From Trematomus loennbergii (Eukaryota; Chordata; Actinopteri; Perciformes; Nototheniidae), in assembly GCA_012861695.1 (NCBI GenBank), contig JAAOOA010000134.1, positions 312,501 through 376,500 of the forward strand: 64,000 bases of DNA, given 5' to 3'. Each line of letters begins with the position of its first letter. Position 1 is the first letter of the stretch. The position numbers and the translations under genes were made by a program. Below, in pieces: positions 1 through 10,747 of this stretch. The notes beneath the pieces are model-generated. The model was not told the origin of the DNA. It saw only the letters and a program-made list of their open reading frames with translations, and searched no databases.

Positions 1-85
1 GTATCATTGCTATCCTGTTAATGAGCCCTGTTTTACATAAATGTACCTGTTATCTGATTTTTTGCCTCTGTAACTGTAAGGGAAG

Positions 86-587
86 TAGGGCTGCACGATA
101 TATCGTGTCGTGAGGATAATCACGTTATGCGCATGCAGGACGATTTTAATTTAATTTAATTTATTTTTTAGGACGTGCGATAATAAGTCGGCAAATTAAC
201 TCAAACACGTCATATTACAATTATTTTGCTGCTTGTTACAAAAGGAAAACTCGCGCGGCTCTCATGTCAGGGGTACTTGAGTGAGTGACATGCAGGCTCT
301 GCATGCACAGCAAACCACCAATCACAATCATTCTTGATCAGATCACAGCAGGATAACCGAGCTAGCTCAGCTTGTTGCTCTGATAACTTAAGATCCAGAA
401 GTCTGTGACTAAAATCCTTCATCCGGTTAAATATCGTTAAAAAAAGACCAATTGTATAGCATGAAAGTTCAAGAAAGGATAGCTTGCGGACAAAAAAAAC
501 CTGTCTTTTCTTCAATTCCTGTATTTTTTTTATCGCAGAGGAAAAAAATATTGCAATGTCAGTTTTTTCCAATATCGTGCAGCCCTA
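86..587. mobile_element. hAT MITE (TAGGGCTGCACGATAT ends)
   Basis: The element starts TAGGGCTGCACGATATATCG and ends with the inverted form (CAATATCGTGCAGCCCTA). It is flanked by an 8-bp near-duplication, AAGGGAAG at 78-85 and AAGGGAAT at 588-595 (7 of 8). Eight-base target duplications and this style of end are hAT features. The 502-bp length and absence of a transposase frame make it non-autonomous. Copy 2 of the duplication keeps only its left part, from about 55136 to 55583. Confidence 0.8.
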
Positions 588-849
588 AAGGGAATACATT
601 TGCCTATTTTGTATCCTGATGACCTAATGCCGTTACATGTAATACGTTACTCTCTAAGCCTGATTTCACCCACCTGCAACCGATTCGCTAATAATCACAA
701 ATGTTCATTTCTTTGACCCCTTGACTCGACTATTTCTTGTTTAATAATCGTTACATGTCCTCAGGACCAAGTTCCCGTTTCCTGCCTTTCACCTGCTGAT
801 CACCCACTGCTCATTTAAGGTGGACTGACCTTTACAATGGACCAGCTAG

Positions 850-1622
850 TCTTATGGCGCATTTCCACCACACGGTCGGCCTCGCTCGGTACTGCTAGGC
901 CGCGTTGGGCCTTGTTAGGGCCGGCTCACTTCATGCTGCGCTTCCATTACAGTTTAGGAACTGGGGTAGTTACTATAGTAACGCAGTGTAGGCGGAGCCG
1001 TGACGTCATCTTCAATGAGAACCCCAGAAAAACAACACAGCCGTTAGCTGTTAGCACTCAAGCTCACAGCTCCTCATATCTGTTCAGAAACTAGACAAAA
1101 GTTAAACAAGTACAAACCACAGACTGTCTGTGTCATGGCGAATACAGTCGCTGGTTTATTTATGTCTGTATAGGCCGTTGTTGTGAGTGTGGACGGTCGG
1201 AGCATATATTGCGTTGGCTTAGCCAATCTCCATCTAGAAAACACGCATTTTAAAAGGTTTTTCGCCTGCCGTCTGTCTGCAGACTTGTCAAAGCATTAAT
1301 TCATGGTTTTTACTAACCGGTATCAGTATGTTGTTACTTCGGCATCATTTTGAAACATGTATTACAATTAAATCACGGTCAAATATGTTCATCTTGTTGT
1401 AGCCCCCTTGCCAGCGATTCTCTCTCTAGTTTAGCAAACTCAGCCCGACTCAGCCCTGTTTGTTGGCCCCGATAGAACCACGATTTTGTCGGGCCAGAAA
1501 AGAGGTGAAAAAGTAGCCCCGGGCCGGAACTAGGCCAAGTGGAAGCGCAACCAAAAACGGGCCCGGCACGACAGGGCACGCTTAAACCGCGCTCCGCGCC
1601 ATGGTGGAAATGCATTAGTGTC
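850..1622. mobile_element. MITE with GCATTTCCACCA inverted ends
   Basis: TATGGCGCATTTCCACCACA near 850 is matched in inverse by CCATGGTGGAAATGCATTAG near 1600. The outer 100 bases are GC-rich and the interior is not coding. The open frames over 1379-1753 (minus) and 1539-1721 (plus) lie inside this element and its flank and look incidental. Only the right half survives in duplication copy 2. No target duplication was identified. Confidence 0.5.
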
Positions 1623-1889
1623 TTAATGCAAACGTTTTGTAAAGTGATGCTAGACCAAAAACGTGCTGTTGGGTTGTGTGCTCTCTGCAGGACAGTGTCT
1701 GTACTCAAAGATTGTTTATGAAATGAAAGCTTTACTCTGTTTTTGTTGTCCACACGACGCCAACAGAACGATACGTCTTCTTTCCAGCAGATGGCATAAA
1801 TGTTACATCATCCAGTTCAACTGTCATCCACATATTAATAATTCAAAACAGAAATGTGTAAGATATGGCTAGTAATTGACTATTTCAAC

Positions 1890-3173
1890 TAGGGCTGTCA
1901 AGTTAACACGTTAATAACCCCACAAATTATTTTAACGTGCGATTAACGCATGTATATTTGTCCTGGCCCGCCCCGTAGTTTCAGAGCCCAAAGGCTTGAC
2001 GTTGTTGTTGTTAGTTGGATGGTGGGAGATTCTAGCGAGAGATATGGATAAAAAAAAGGTGTTTTAAACAGCAAGCCAAGCCCACAGCTGATGCTGACAG
2101 CCAGGCGCGCCGGATTCATTTTAGAAGTGGGGGGGCAAAAAAGTGCGTGTGTATGGCCCAATCCCAAACCACGCCCTACACACTCCCCCTCCGTGACGGA
2201 GTGAACTCCGTGGAGTGACACATGAGGCTCCCTCCTGTCAGATGGAGGGAGTAAATACAGCGGCAAGCTTTGGGACAACTCCCATCTCTCCGGCAGAAAC
2301 AGGAAATGCCGTAACTGTATGTAACAACGGTTTCAAATCAGCATCTCTTTGACAAAAAATGTAAATTTATAACTCAAATAAAACTCCAAACATCTTTAAT
2401 TGTGTTACTTTTTTGTAAAGCTCTTTTAGTTTTAAACCTGATGTTTATAAGCTTCTTAGTTGTTGCAACAGTCTGTAAATATACACAACTTTATAATAAA
2501 ATGCACACATTTACCTTTTTCTAGACTAAACACAGGTAGCCTATGATCCTAAGTTAAAAACATATGAGGTTATCATGAGGTTGTTAACATCGCAGTTTAT
2601 CAGTGGGTTATTGATTCTGCGTCAGTCTTAGGACAGTCATACATTCCTATGAAGTCTTCATGGACAACATAATCAGCTGATACCCATCGTACAGTCAGAG
2701 ACAACTGTTCATGGAGGCTTGGGCACTTTTTCCAGTTATTAACTCCGGTATTAACAAAGCTATCATCTCCACATTTTGAGAAAGTTACAAGCCGTTTGAC
2801 AGCAGCAAATCTGCATATTTCACAGAAGGCCCGTTTAGTGGTTTTGCAAATAATTAACCACTCTCTGTTTTTGTACCATTCTGCGTTGAAGTAACTTTCT
2901 CTTTGCCCAGACGATCTAGCGGTCTCCTTTTTTTCGACAGTTAGCTGTACAGCTTTACCCGCCTCAATGTCCCGACAACAAACCTCCATGCAGCCTGTTT
3001 CGGTTCAACGACGGCGGTGGGGGTGGTTTTGACAGTCTCTGCGGCCGCAGAGCTGCTGCTTTTGGGTTTATCTGGCTTCGCTGGTTCTTCTATGATTGAT
3101 GAAGGTCCAGGCTCCGGAGAAGTGGATGTCAGGGATGTGACCTTCCAGTTGTTAAATGTAAGTTTAGAATGAC
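1890..3173. mobile_element. hAT element, left part (truncated), copy 1
   Basis: It starts TAGGGCTGTCAAGTTAACAC after ATTTCAAC (1882-1889). The complete version in copy 2 (56220-59155) has the same left end and a perfect 8-bp ATTTCAAC duplication on both sides. Here the element is cut at 3173, where the LINE begins, and its right terminus is absent. It carries the transposase remnant annotated at 2600-3165. Confidence 0.8.
2600..3165 (-). pseudogene. hAT transposase remnant with TTF-type zinc finger (ZMYM1-like)
   Basis: The minus strand encodes a Ser/Pro/Lys-rich N-terminus, then a TTF-type zinc-finger stretch containing WYKNREWLIICKTTKRAFC and EICRFAA, then NWKK. It jumps directly to a DUF4371-like segment with VHEDFIGMYDCPKT. 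The intervening part of a normal transposase is missing, so this is an internally deleted copy. A 10-base loss near 2990, relative to copy 2, shifts the frame between the N-terminal segment and the finger. Family assignment rests on motif recognition; non-functionality is seen directly. Confidence 0.65.
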
Positions 3174-4871
3174 AGGAGATACACTGCCCTTTTGTTTTAA
3201 ATAGGGCAGATGTGTGTAAATCCTTTAAAAGGGTTAACCCACACAAGGCTCCTGGACCTGATGGCATCCCTGGCCGTGTTCTCAGGGTGTGTGCAGTTCA
3301 GCTGGCAGAGGTGTTCACAGACATCTTCAACAGGTCCCTGCTGCAGTCTGTAGTCCCCACATGCTTCAAACATCCACCATCGTTCCTGTCCCCAAAAAGA
3401 CAATCATCACCTGCCCCAACGACTACCGCCCAGTAGCACTCACCTCCACCATAATGAAGTGCTTTGAGCGGTTAGTCAAATCATTCATCACCTCCTCCCT
3501 CCCTGAATCTCTGGACCCCCTGCAGTTTGCCTACAGAGCAAACAGGTCCACAGACGACGCCATAGCCCTCACCCTCCACACTGCCCTCTCACACCTGGAC
3601 CCGAAGAACAGGAACACATATGTGAGAATGCTGTTCATTGACTACAGTTCAGCATTCAATACCATTGTGCCCTCCAAGCTGGCCATCAAGCTCAGAGACC
3701 TCGGGCTCAACAGCGCCCTCTGTGACTGGATCCTGAACTTCCTGACGGGCAGACCCCAGGCAGTGCGGGTGGGAAACATCACATCCTCCACCCTGATTCT
3801 CAACACCGGTGCCCCTCAAGGCTGCGTGCTCAGCCCTCTCCTCTACTCCCTGTTCACCCACGACTGCGTGGCCACACACAGCTCCAACACCATCGTGAAG
3901 TTTGCTGATGACACGACCGTCATCGGCCAGATCACAGACGATGACGAGACGGCGTACAGAGAGGAGGTCGAAAACCTGACATCTTGGTGCCAGGATAACA
4001 ACCTCCATCTCAACATCAGCAAAACAAAGGAGCTGATTGTGGATTACAGGAAGCAGCAGGGAGAGGGACACGCCCCCATCGCCATCAATGGGACTACGGT
4101 GGAGAGAGTCAAAAGCTTCAGGTTCCTTGGGGTCCACATCACTGAGGACCTGACATGGTCTCTTCACACCACCACCATCACCAAGAAAGCTCGACAGCGG
4201 CTCTTCTTCCTCCGCAGGTTGAGGAGGTTCAAAATGGATTCCAGGATACTCTGCAACTTCTACAGGTGCACGATAGAGAGTATCCTGACTGGCAGCATGA
4301 CGGCCTGGTACGGCAGCTGCACCGACCTCGATCGTAAGGCTTTACAGAGGGTGGTGAAAACTGCACAGCACATCACCAGGACGGAGCTGCCATCCATGGA
4401 GGACCTTTACTCCCAGCGGCTCAGGAAGAAATCACTACGGATTATCAAAGACCCCCATCACCCCAGCCACAAACTGTTCTTTCTGTTGCCGTCTGGCAGA
4501 CGTTACCGCAGCATCCTGGCAAGGACAAGAAGATTCGGAGACAGTTTCTTCCCGCGGGCAGTGAGACTGTTAAAAAATTGAACTGTTGAAACAACTCAAA
4601 CATTCATCTGCTACTCAGTAGTATGTATCTAATACCTAATATATATATATCATTCCAATAACTTGTATATAGACTCTACTGCACTATTCCACATCATAAC
4701 TTTATTTCATTTTATAACTATTATTATTTTTGTATTGCTCTTGCTCTTATTGTTATTATGTTATTATGTTGCATTGTTGGAGAAGCCTGTGACATAAGAT
4801 TTTCAACTACATAATTACTCTGTAGCTATGTCAGATTGACAATAAAGAACCTTGAACCTTGAACCTTGAAC
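3174..4871 (+). mobile_element. Rex1/Babar-like LINE, 5'-truncated
   Basis: This non-LTR retrotransposon fragment runs from the palm/fingers region of the reverse transcriptase to a 3' UTR with an AATAAAG signal and a short (CTTGAAC)n tail at 4838-4871. Its endonuclease and 5' end are missing, as expected of 5'-truncated target-primed insertions. It sits exactly at the end of duplication copy 1, so insertion or recombination at this LINE may define the breakpoint. No target-site duplication was found. Confidence 0.85.
3212..4581 (+). pseudogene. Rex1-like reverse transcriptase, one frameshift
   Basis: The frame 3212-3436 opens with a [13 protein letters not shown] motif. From about 3370 the homology continues in the frame 3289-4581. 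The switch falls at the AAA run near 3370 and implies a one-base loss. Downstream are the RT boxes [11 protein letters not shown] (box A), [16 protein letters not shown], and FADDTTVIG (box C, catalytic Asp pair intact), followed by the C-terminal region ending [17 protein letters not shown] and a stop at 4579-4581. The catalytic core is well preserved, indicating a young insertion, but the copy is 5'-truncated and frameshifted. Confidence 0.85.
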
Positions 4872-5530
4872 CAATACAATATTATAACCCTCCTATATAC
4901 AACTTCAAAAGGCATCCTTAAATGTCATAAAACCATATTATATCGCAAGAACAAAGGGTCTATAAAGTATTATTACCTACATATACAACTTCTAAAGACA
5001 TCCTTAAATGTCAGAAAAACATATATTACCACAAAGGGTCAATAAAGTATTATCAGCCCCCCTAGACAACTTTAGAAAATGACATCCTTAAATGTCATAT
5101 AACCATATTATATCGCAAGAACAAAGGGTCAATAAAGTCTTATGACCCCCCTATTTAAGAACAATACTTTATAGGGGGCAATACAACAACAATAGGTGAG
5201 CAAATAAGTCCTAAAACAAATATTGACAACAATGGTTTACTAGGGGGACACTACAACAGGTTCACAGACAAATGGTCAATAAAGTCTTATGACCCCCCTA
5301 TTTAAGAACAATACTTTATAGGGGGCAATAAAACAATAAACAGCTAAACAAACAAGTCATAACAAGAATGAAGACAATGGTTTATTAGGGGGGCACTACA
5401 ACAGGTGCACTGACACCTGTCACATCAAAGGGATTTAGGTTTTATGGGGGGTCATAAAAATCACTCAACATGTCATAAATACCAAAGTGACACATACCCT
5501 GTTCTTTCAACTACTAATTTCTTCCATTAA
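4872..5530. repeat. Degenerate minisatellite, 80-148-bp units
   Basis: ACAAAGGGTC recurs at 4951, 5031 and 5121. From 5131 a longer unit appears: AATAAAGTCTTATGACCCCC at 5131 and 5279 (148 bp apart), and CTACAACAGG at 5251 and 5396 (145 bp apart). Units contain CCCCCTA and TAGGGGGC tracts. No coding potential was seen. It fills the space between the LINE and the stop codon of OGFOD2. Confidence 0.75.
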
Positions 5531-5567
5531 CTGGGGGTTCCCTCCCGTTAACTGGGGGTATTTCTGG

Positions 5568-5832
5568 TCACGTTAGCACACATGCAGCGTTCAGTGGGGC
5601 GATGCAGGGTTTGGTGAAGCCGTCAGCGAAGCCCCCGCCCTCCACCAGCTCCGGCCTGCGGTTGCACATGGGGCAGAGCTTGTTGCGCTCCTGCGACGCT
5701 CTAATCCAGACGATGAGGTTCCAGCGCGGCCCGAGGAGATGGGCAGGGCCCCGTGCATCTGCTGGCCCGGTGCAGGAGACCCTCGCTCACCCTGTGCTCC
5801 ACCTCCCAACACTGCATCTCACTTAGAGCTAC
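5568..5832 (-). CDS. OGFOD2 last exon, two single-base frameshifts
   Basis: The acceptor CTCTGCAG precedes the exon and the stop TGA is at 5568-5570. The exon starts VALSEMQCWEVEHRVSEG and supplies the distal iron-binding His in LLHR. Homology then moves to a second frame (QQMHGALPISSG) and a third (WNLIVWIRASQERNKLCPMC, ending FADGFTKPCIAP). Each switch needs one added base, at a GGG run near 5766 and another near 5735. The CPMC motif and FxDGFT tail are typical of the family's C-terminus. Confidence 0.85.
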
Positions 5833-8800
5833 CTGCAGAGACATAAACACCAATAACCAGCATCAGTGGTGAAGAGCAATGTTCCCAAATACCACTGTTC
5901 CCAGTTTCTGTCCCACTAACCAGTCCTTAAACACTACAGAGCCCAAACTGTGTTCCCGTTAGTGTTTACTTCCTGTTTACCTTCTCCTACTGTTCCCGTT
6001 AGTGTTTACTTCCTGTCTGTTTTCTTCGGCTGTTCCCTTTAGTGTTTACTTCCGGTCTGTCTTCTTCTGCTGTTCCCTTAAGTGTTAACTTCCTGTCTGT
6101 CTTCTTCTACTGTTCCCTTTAGTGTTTATTTCCTGTCTGTTATATAAAAATACTCATAGCAGAAATGTCACTGTCCTACACATCATTTGTTTACAATGGC
6201 CGCGATATAATACAATTGGGCAATGGTAAACAAAATTAAAACACAGCATATAAAGTAAAGTAGATATTAGGTTAAGTGAAGGTTAAAGGATTTTAATATT
6301 TGAAGGTTTACACTGACTTTTGCTTCTATTATTTTTGGGACAGAGTTAAAACAAAAAATGGTCCTGGAGTTTTAAAACCCAGAATGTGAATTAGCACTTA
6401 AATCTACTACATAGTTTATTTTTGAAAGACAAATTTAGCAAATGCACATGCTGTTAGATAATATATTGGCACAAGGCATTCAAAACATTCAATGTTTTCT
6501 TAAAGTCTGTGTCACTTTAAGGTACGATGCCAAAGGTGATTTCAAAACATGTTACCAATCATTTTTGAAATTCTACTCTGCAACGTCAAAATTGTAATGC
6601 CAATTCTCATGTCTTACCATTTTTCATGACTAATTATACCAATTAAGGCCTCATTTTAAGATGCCTTTTAAGGAAACCCTGAGTATAACCCGGGGTGTAG
6701 GTGTGGGTAGTATTACAAGTATATATATTCACCTGTCTCATATCCCCAAAATAAAGGTTTCCCTCTGTGAAGTCCTTTCCGAGGGAAACGTTCAGCGTGA
6801 CCTCTGCGTTGTCGTAGTGGTAGCTCAGGTCCCGGTCTTCGTCCATGTCGTATTTCACCACGAAGGCCTTGTGGCTGTCCAGGCTGCCCCCCCCACAGTC
6901 GGGGTAGAGCAGGGAGGTGAGCGGCTGCAGGTAACGCTGGCGGAGCGGCGTGATGAAGCCCTCGTCGAAGCCCAGTTCATTCAGCAGGATCTGGAGGACA
7001 TTCATGAATAACACACTTTCAGACTAGAGGTAAGAAAGCAGCTAAAACGCAGGAGTTTATTTGACTAACTTTGTCTGTTTGGGTCTGTAGATTTCTCCTG
7101 AATTCACCAACAGTTAGGATCACATGAAGCCTAATTTGCATATTTAGACATGAAACGTCAGAAAACTTGTAAAAACTTGATTTGAATATGCAAACAAAAT
7201 AAAACAATACTTTTTAACATGGATTTACCAAATGTTCACAATTCTGTTCTGGAATACTCCGTAAATAAAACATATTTGATAAGAAAATGCCTAATTTACA
7301 CATATAAACATAATATTTCATAAAAGTTGTAATACAAAAAGTGAGAAAGTTTTATAGTGATATCTATTAGTTAAATATTTGACCCTATTCACATGTAGTG
7401 TTCCTGTCATGACCCTTATATTTATATAAAAGTCCTCGCACGAAACCTCTGATATTTCATCGAGCTTCACATATTTCCTGACTGAGGAGGTCAAAGATCA
7501 AAATGTCATGGCACCATAAGTATTAAATGTGAATGTGCAGTGAATAAATAGTGTTTTGGAGGTAGAATTACCCCGTAGTGGTTCATGGTGTTGGGTCTTC
7601 CTTTGGGGGCGGAGGACTGCTCAAAGTGCTCCAGCTCCTCCACCAGCTGCTCACAGAAGCTTCTCTCAAACACCGGGAAGCGATAAACTCGGGCAGCTTC
7701 AACAGAAACATGGGAATCAATGGTTATAAAGGGGGGAAACATGAGGTGCAGGGGTGACTGTTTGTATTTAGTTTTGTTCATTATTAGGCCACTAGAGAAG
7801 AGGGTTTCTGTTCCTTTAATAAGTAATTAAAATGTTATCCGCCTTTATTTATATCCTGCTTTAAAAATACTGAATCCTTTTAATTTGAGATTGTTTTTGA
7901 ATACATTTAAAAATGGATTTTAAGACATTTGTATGCCCTGTATAACCAAGCCTTACGTGATAGTATCTGTACAATTGGGATTCAACCACATTTTTTGAAC
8001 TAAGACGTGCATAACAGTATGTATACTCTTTAAAGTCAACAGAGAAAAATGGGAATTATTCATTTGTGTTGCGTCAGCTTCACCTTTCAACGTCTTTGTA
8101 ATGTTTATAACTCACTACAGGAAAGGGAACACCCTAAAAAACATAATAGGGCCCTTTAATATTTGGTTTAACTGTTAATTTCACTGTCTTTGTAACATAT
8201 TTAAAATGTATTTCAGGACGTTTTTATATCCTGTATAACCGGGACTTGCATGGCACATGGCGTAATCTTCAGTCAACCAACAAATAAAATGAAATCTACT
8301 GTAATTGACATTAAAAGTGCACATTATTCACGAAGAGGAGGTCAAAGGTGAACCTCTCACCTGCCTCCTCCTGCAGCAAGTCTCCAAGAGCCCCCCCTGA
8401 CGGCGCTGACTCGGCAGAAATCCACTATCTGCTTGAACTTTGGAGCGAGGTAGGACTCCTGAGGAGAGAGGGGGGGGGGGGGGTTGCAGGTGTGTTTCAG
8501 CGATGTGTTACTATATGCACACATGCTGAGTTGTTTACTCGATTCTGATTGTTCATTTTGACTTTCCAGAGGTTGTCAATGCAGCTAGCAGACCGTTACT
8601 AAGGAGAACAGACCGTTGCTAAGGAGAACTCGCTGCTAATAATCCCTGCCTTAACCTGTTAATCTGTTTTTCAGGTCTCAGGCTCGAAAATGACATTCCC
8701 AGAACAAATGACTATACCTTCACTTCTAAAAGGGGTAAATGAATAATCTTTTTTCTCAAAGCAATGATAAACCTGTGAGTTGGATGTAGAAGATTCAGAA

Positions 8801-10673
8801 TCAATATAGAATTGTTTTATTTTAAATTCAGATTGAACATATTAAAAACTGTAAATTATAGTGTCCGTCCAAAAAAAACATTACTTATAGTGAAAACCAC
8901 CCTTGAATGATGGGATAGTAGACTAAAAGCTTTAGGAATCCAAACTATAACATATACTAAGTACCCTGTATCAAGATTGATGCAAAACAAGTGACATTTG
9001 ACTTTATAGAGAGGTTTAGAAGAAAAAAAACACTTCTGGGGTCATTTGGGTGCATTTGCCATATCTCTGGCCCCCTTCGGTCGATTTTGATGATTGACAT
9101 CTCTTTTGAACCGTGAGAGCCAATAGAATCAAGAGGAAGTTCCTCAAATCCATCTAAACATTACCCATTGGTGAATGAGTGATGCGTAGCCAGAATGCCC
9201 AAAACCGGAAGCTGCCATACACTCTGGTAGCTATGATAGCAGCTATATGAAAACTCCGTTATTGACATAAATATGGTGATGGATTATCAGTAATCATTTC
9301 AAAGTGACACAGACACATTGGATTAACCTTCAGCCGCGTTTTTCTCGTTTTAATGCCATTGAACACAACTTTTGATCAGAAACAGCAAAAGGTAAGACAT
9401 ATTTGCCGTATTTGCTCCGTAAAGCTACGTCGTGTGATGTCTGGGTTTGCTTCCCATGCCACGATCACTCAGGGCTCATTTAGACGCTTCTTGTGAGACT
9501 TGTGTTTTGTTTCGGTAAAAATGGTTCGTATCGTCAGTTCGCTGAGTTTCTTACCGTTAGGTGGGTATGACACATTCATAGTTTGTTAAAGGTTAAAGGT
9601 AGGGTAGGTAAGTTTGAGAAACCGACTCGAGATACACTTGTTGTTATATTCCATGGAATGCTCTTAACCGCCGGCCCGGCTAAATAACTGGATCGCCTAC
9701 CTGCCTGTCAGCTTCCATCTGTGCACAAACTTATCTCGTGCCCTCATTGGTCATGTGCGCGTTCGTGTGTGTTGGAGGAGGGGCTCTATAAGGAAGTGGC
9801 AGATTTTCTCCGGTTGTGTATTTTCAAATTTTAGCGATCCCGAGCCGGTTTCTCAAACTTACCTACCCTACCTTTAAGAAGCCCTGAGACACAGTTTCGT
9901 GAAAAAAAGCTATTTTTAGGCACATATTATAGCTCTCAGATATATACAAATATATAAAAAACATGTCTATGAAGTGTTTTGCTCAAAATACCAAACAGAT
10001 CATGCATTCTAGCCTCAAATCCCTCTATTTCAGCCCTGTTACTAAAGTGCTGATTCTGGGTCCGTAGCTTAATACTCAGCTAAATTCTGCTGTGATTAAA
10101 CACCATATCATGTTCCAAACCACATCAAGGATTATTTCTGAAACAGTATGGAGCTCAAACTCTTTTTCTCTCTCAGGTTTACCACAAGGTGAGTTCCTTT
10201 TTATTTCCTGTTTCTTTACACATACTCTCTCCAGTACAGGTTAGCTCTGAGTGATGGCAATGCTTGCTAATCTAAACAAAGACCATATTACGTCCAAAAC
10301 ACTTCGCTCATTGTGTCTGATAGCGAAGTTTCTGATAGGGCCGTGGATCTAAAGCCCGCCCACATTTCAGATATTACGTCATAACGGCAGAAAATCTGGA
10401 TCAGCTCCGTTGTTAGCTCGTTTTTAGAGATTTAGGTACGGTGGAAACGAGAGAGGGTTTTCACTTTGTGAGTCTCCTGACACACCGGGGACAAATATGT
10501 ATGTATAAAAGACATGAAAAAGTGCATTTTGCACGACAGGAGACCTTTGATAACGATGAGGTGTTATGTACCTGCAGGTGGTAGACGTGCGGATGCAGAG
10601 GCCGGTACGTGTCTTTTATAGCAACAGCTCTCTCTGCACACGTCACACTAAGACGCCTTCGCCGGTCCACTTC
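5568..10673 (-). CDS. 2-oxoglutarate and iron-dependent oxygenase domain protein 2 (OGFOD2), five exons seen, 5' end missing
   Basis: The family consists of Fe(II)/2-oxoglutarate dioxygenase-fold proteins; the substrate of OGFOD2 is not established as far as I know. Exons in transcript order are 10673-10572, 8458-8361, 7696-7572, 6990-6733 and 5832-5568, each with AG/GT splice sites and compatible phases. The third to fifth give the prolyl-4-hydroxylase-like domain: YRFPVFERSFCEQL, then KGRPNTMNHYG, then LYPDCGGGSLDSHKAFVVKY, the HYD iron-binding pair in SYHYDNAEVTLNVSLG, and the distal His in GLLHR of the last exon. The N-terminal exon(s) upstream of 10673 were not recognised. Frame is broken by an extra G in the 98-bp exon and two missing G/C bases in the last exon, all in homopolymers. 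These could be consensus errors or decay. Confidence 0.88.
5951..6145. repeat. 40-bp minisatellite, five copies
   Basis: TGTTCCC starts at 5951, 5991, 6031, 6071 and 6111, exactly 40 bp apart. Units contain AGTGTTTACTTCCTGTCTGT with a few substitutions. It lies in the last intron of OGFOD2. Confidence 0.9.
6175..6352. repeat. OGFOD2 intronic sequence repeated at the window's right edge
   Basis: From CCTACACATCATTTGTTTAC onward, this stretch reappears at 63829-64000 in the same orientation. There is a 5-base indel (TAAAG) and small differences in a T/A run, and the match is still running when the window ends. The left border of the match is abrupt. It may mark a second copy of the OGFOD2 region or a dispersed repeat. 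Confidence 0.8.
6733..6990 (-). CDS. OGFOD2 penultimate exon, catalytic core
   Basis: This 258-bp (86-codon), phase-0 exon is intact. It begins ILLNELGFDEGFITPLRQ, includes LYPDCGGGSLDSHKAFVVKY, carries the HxD iron ligands in HYDNAEVTLNVSLG, and ends NLYFGDMRQ at a GTGAAT donor. This is the most family-specific part of the gene and the firmest basis for the name. Confidence 0.93.
7572..7696 (-). CDS. OGFOD2 exon, oxygenase domain entry
   Basis: The 125-bp exon lies between a GTTGAAG acceptor and a GTAATT donor. Its split first codon completes an Ala. It encodes ARVYRFPVFERSFCEQLVEE, an EHFEQS motif, and GRPNTMNHYG, which is strongly conserved in the family. The frame is intact. Confidence 0.9.
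7704..8360 (-). other. OGFOD2 intron, no features seen
   Basis: AT-rich intronic sequence lies between the 125-bp and 98-bp exons. I saw no open frame with homology, no inverted terminal repeats and no strong tandem structure. Confidence 0.5.
8361..8458 (-). CDS. OGFOD2 exon with one-base frame conflict
   Basis: The acceptor CTCTCTCCTCAG and donor GTGAGA bound 98 bases. The first part reads ESYLAPKFKQIVDFCRVSAV. After a run of seven Gs the family homology (GDLLQEEA, leading into ARVYRF of the next exon) is in another frame. With six Gs the exon would be 97 bases and both junction phases would agree, so one extra G is implied. Confidence 0.8.
8651..9596 (+). mobile_element. piggyBac-like (TTAA) element, right end lost
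   Basis: It begins TTAACCTGTTAATCTG, then TTTTTCAGGTCTCAGGCTCG, identical in layout to the copy at 50937 and to the reverse of the complete element at 49229-50257. The family has TTAA flanks and CCTGTTAAGCCC-type ends, as in piggyBac-superfamily elements. The copy is interrupted at 9597 by another MITE, resumes with GAAGCCCTGAGACACAG after 9877, and loses homology near 9900. Confidence 0.65.
9597..9873. mobile_element. 277-bp TTAA-target MITE
   Basis: The ends AGGTAGGGTAGGTAAGTTTG and its inverse are perfect for about 28 bases. TTAA at 9593-9596 and 9874-9877 gives a 4-bp target duplication. Comparison with uninterrupted relatives (for example near 50690) confirms the insertion point inside the piggyBac-like copy. 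It lies in an OGFOD2 intron. Confidence 0.85.
9920..10552. mobile_element. Diverged copy of the AGTGGACC TTAA MITE
   Basis: It shares CCAAACAGATCATGCATT and, further right, TCTGGATCAG, CACCGGGGACA and GTGCATTTTGCA with the better-preserved copies at 13331-16369 and 28508-37205. The ends are decayed. It fills the rest of the large OGFOD2 intron. Confidence 0.5.
10572..10673 (-). CDS. OGFOD2 upstream exon
   Basis: This 34-codon, phase-0 exon lies between acceptor TTTCACAG and donor GTACAT. It encodes EVDRRRRLSVTCAERAVAIK, then DTYRPLHPHVYHLQ. The YRPLHP.VY..Q motif is typical of OGFOD2 just before the segment that starts ESYLAP here. The preceding exon(s) with the start codon were not found between here and the integrase exons. 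They may be further right, lost, or too divergent to recognise by eye. Confidence 0.8.
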
Positions 10674-10747
10674 CTGTGAAATCTAAACAGGAAAAGTCGT
10701 GATGAGTTTGAGTACTTTTACTTTTACTCAAGTACAAGATCTGAGTA

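Larger units (their letters stand above)
1..3173 (+). repeat. Segmental duplication, copy 1
   Basis: This block is repeated in the same orientation at 55045-57513. The match begins in what is the 3' flank of the zinc-finger gene in copy 2, runs through a hAT MITE and a hAT transposase remnant, and stops exactly where the Rex1-like LINE begins here. Identity is very high by eye: one shared 124-codon open frame (1379-1753, minus) differs by one residue. Copy 2 lacks about 725 bases corresponding to 537-1262. Copy 1 lacks 10 bases near 2990 that copy 2 keeps, and copy 2 lacks 2 bases near 57196 that copy 1 keeps. Positions 1-77 are probably 3' UTR or flank of a second, off-window zinc-finger gene (inference). 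Confidence 0.9.

Noticed and set aside
1379..1753. 124-codon minus-strand frame conserved in both duplication copies
   Set aside because: Conservation is explained by the recent duplication. The frame overlaps a MITE terminus and shows no domain.
3649..4167. 172-codon minus-strand frame
   Set aside because: It is the exact antisense shadow of the Rex1-like reverse transcriptase.
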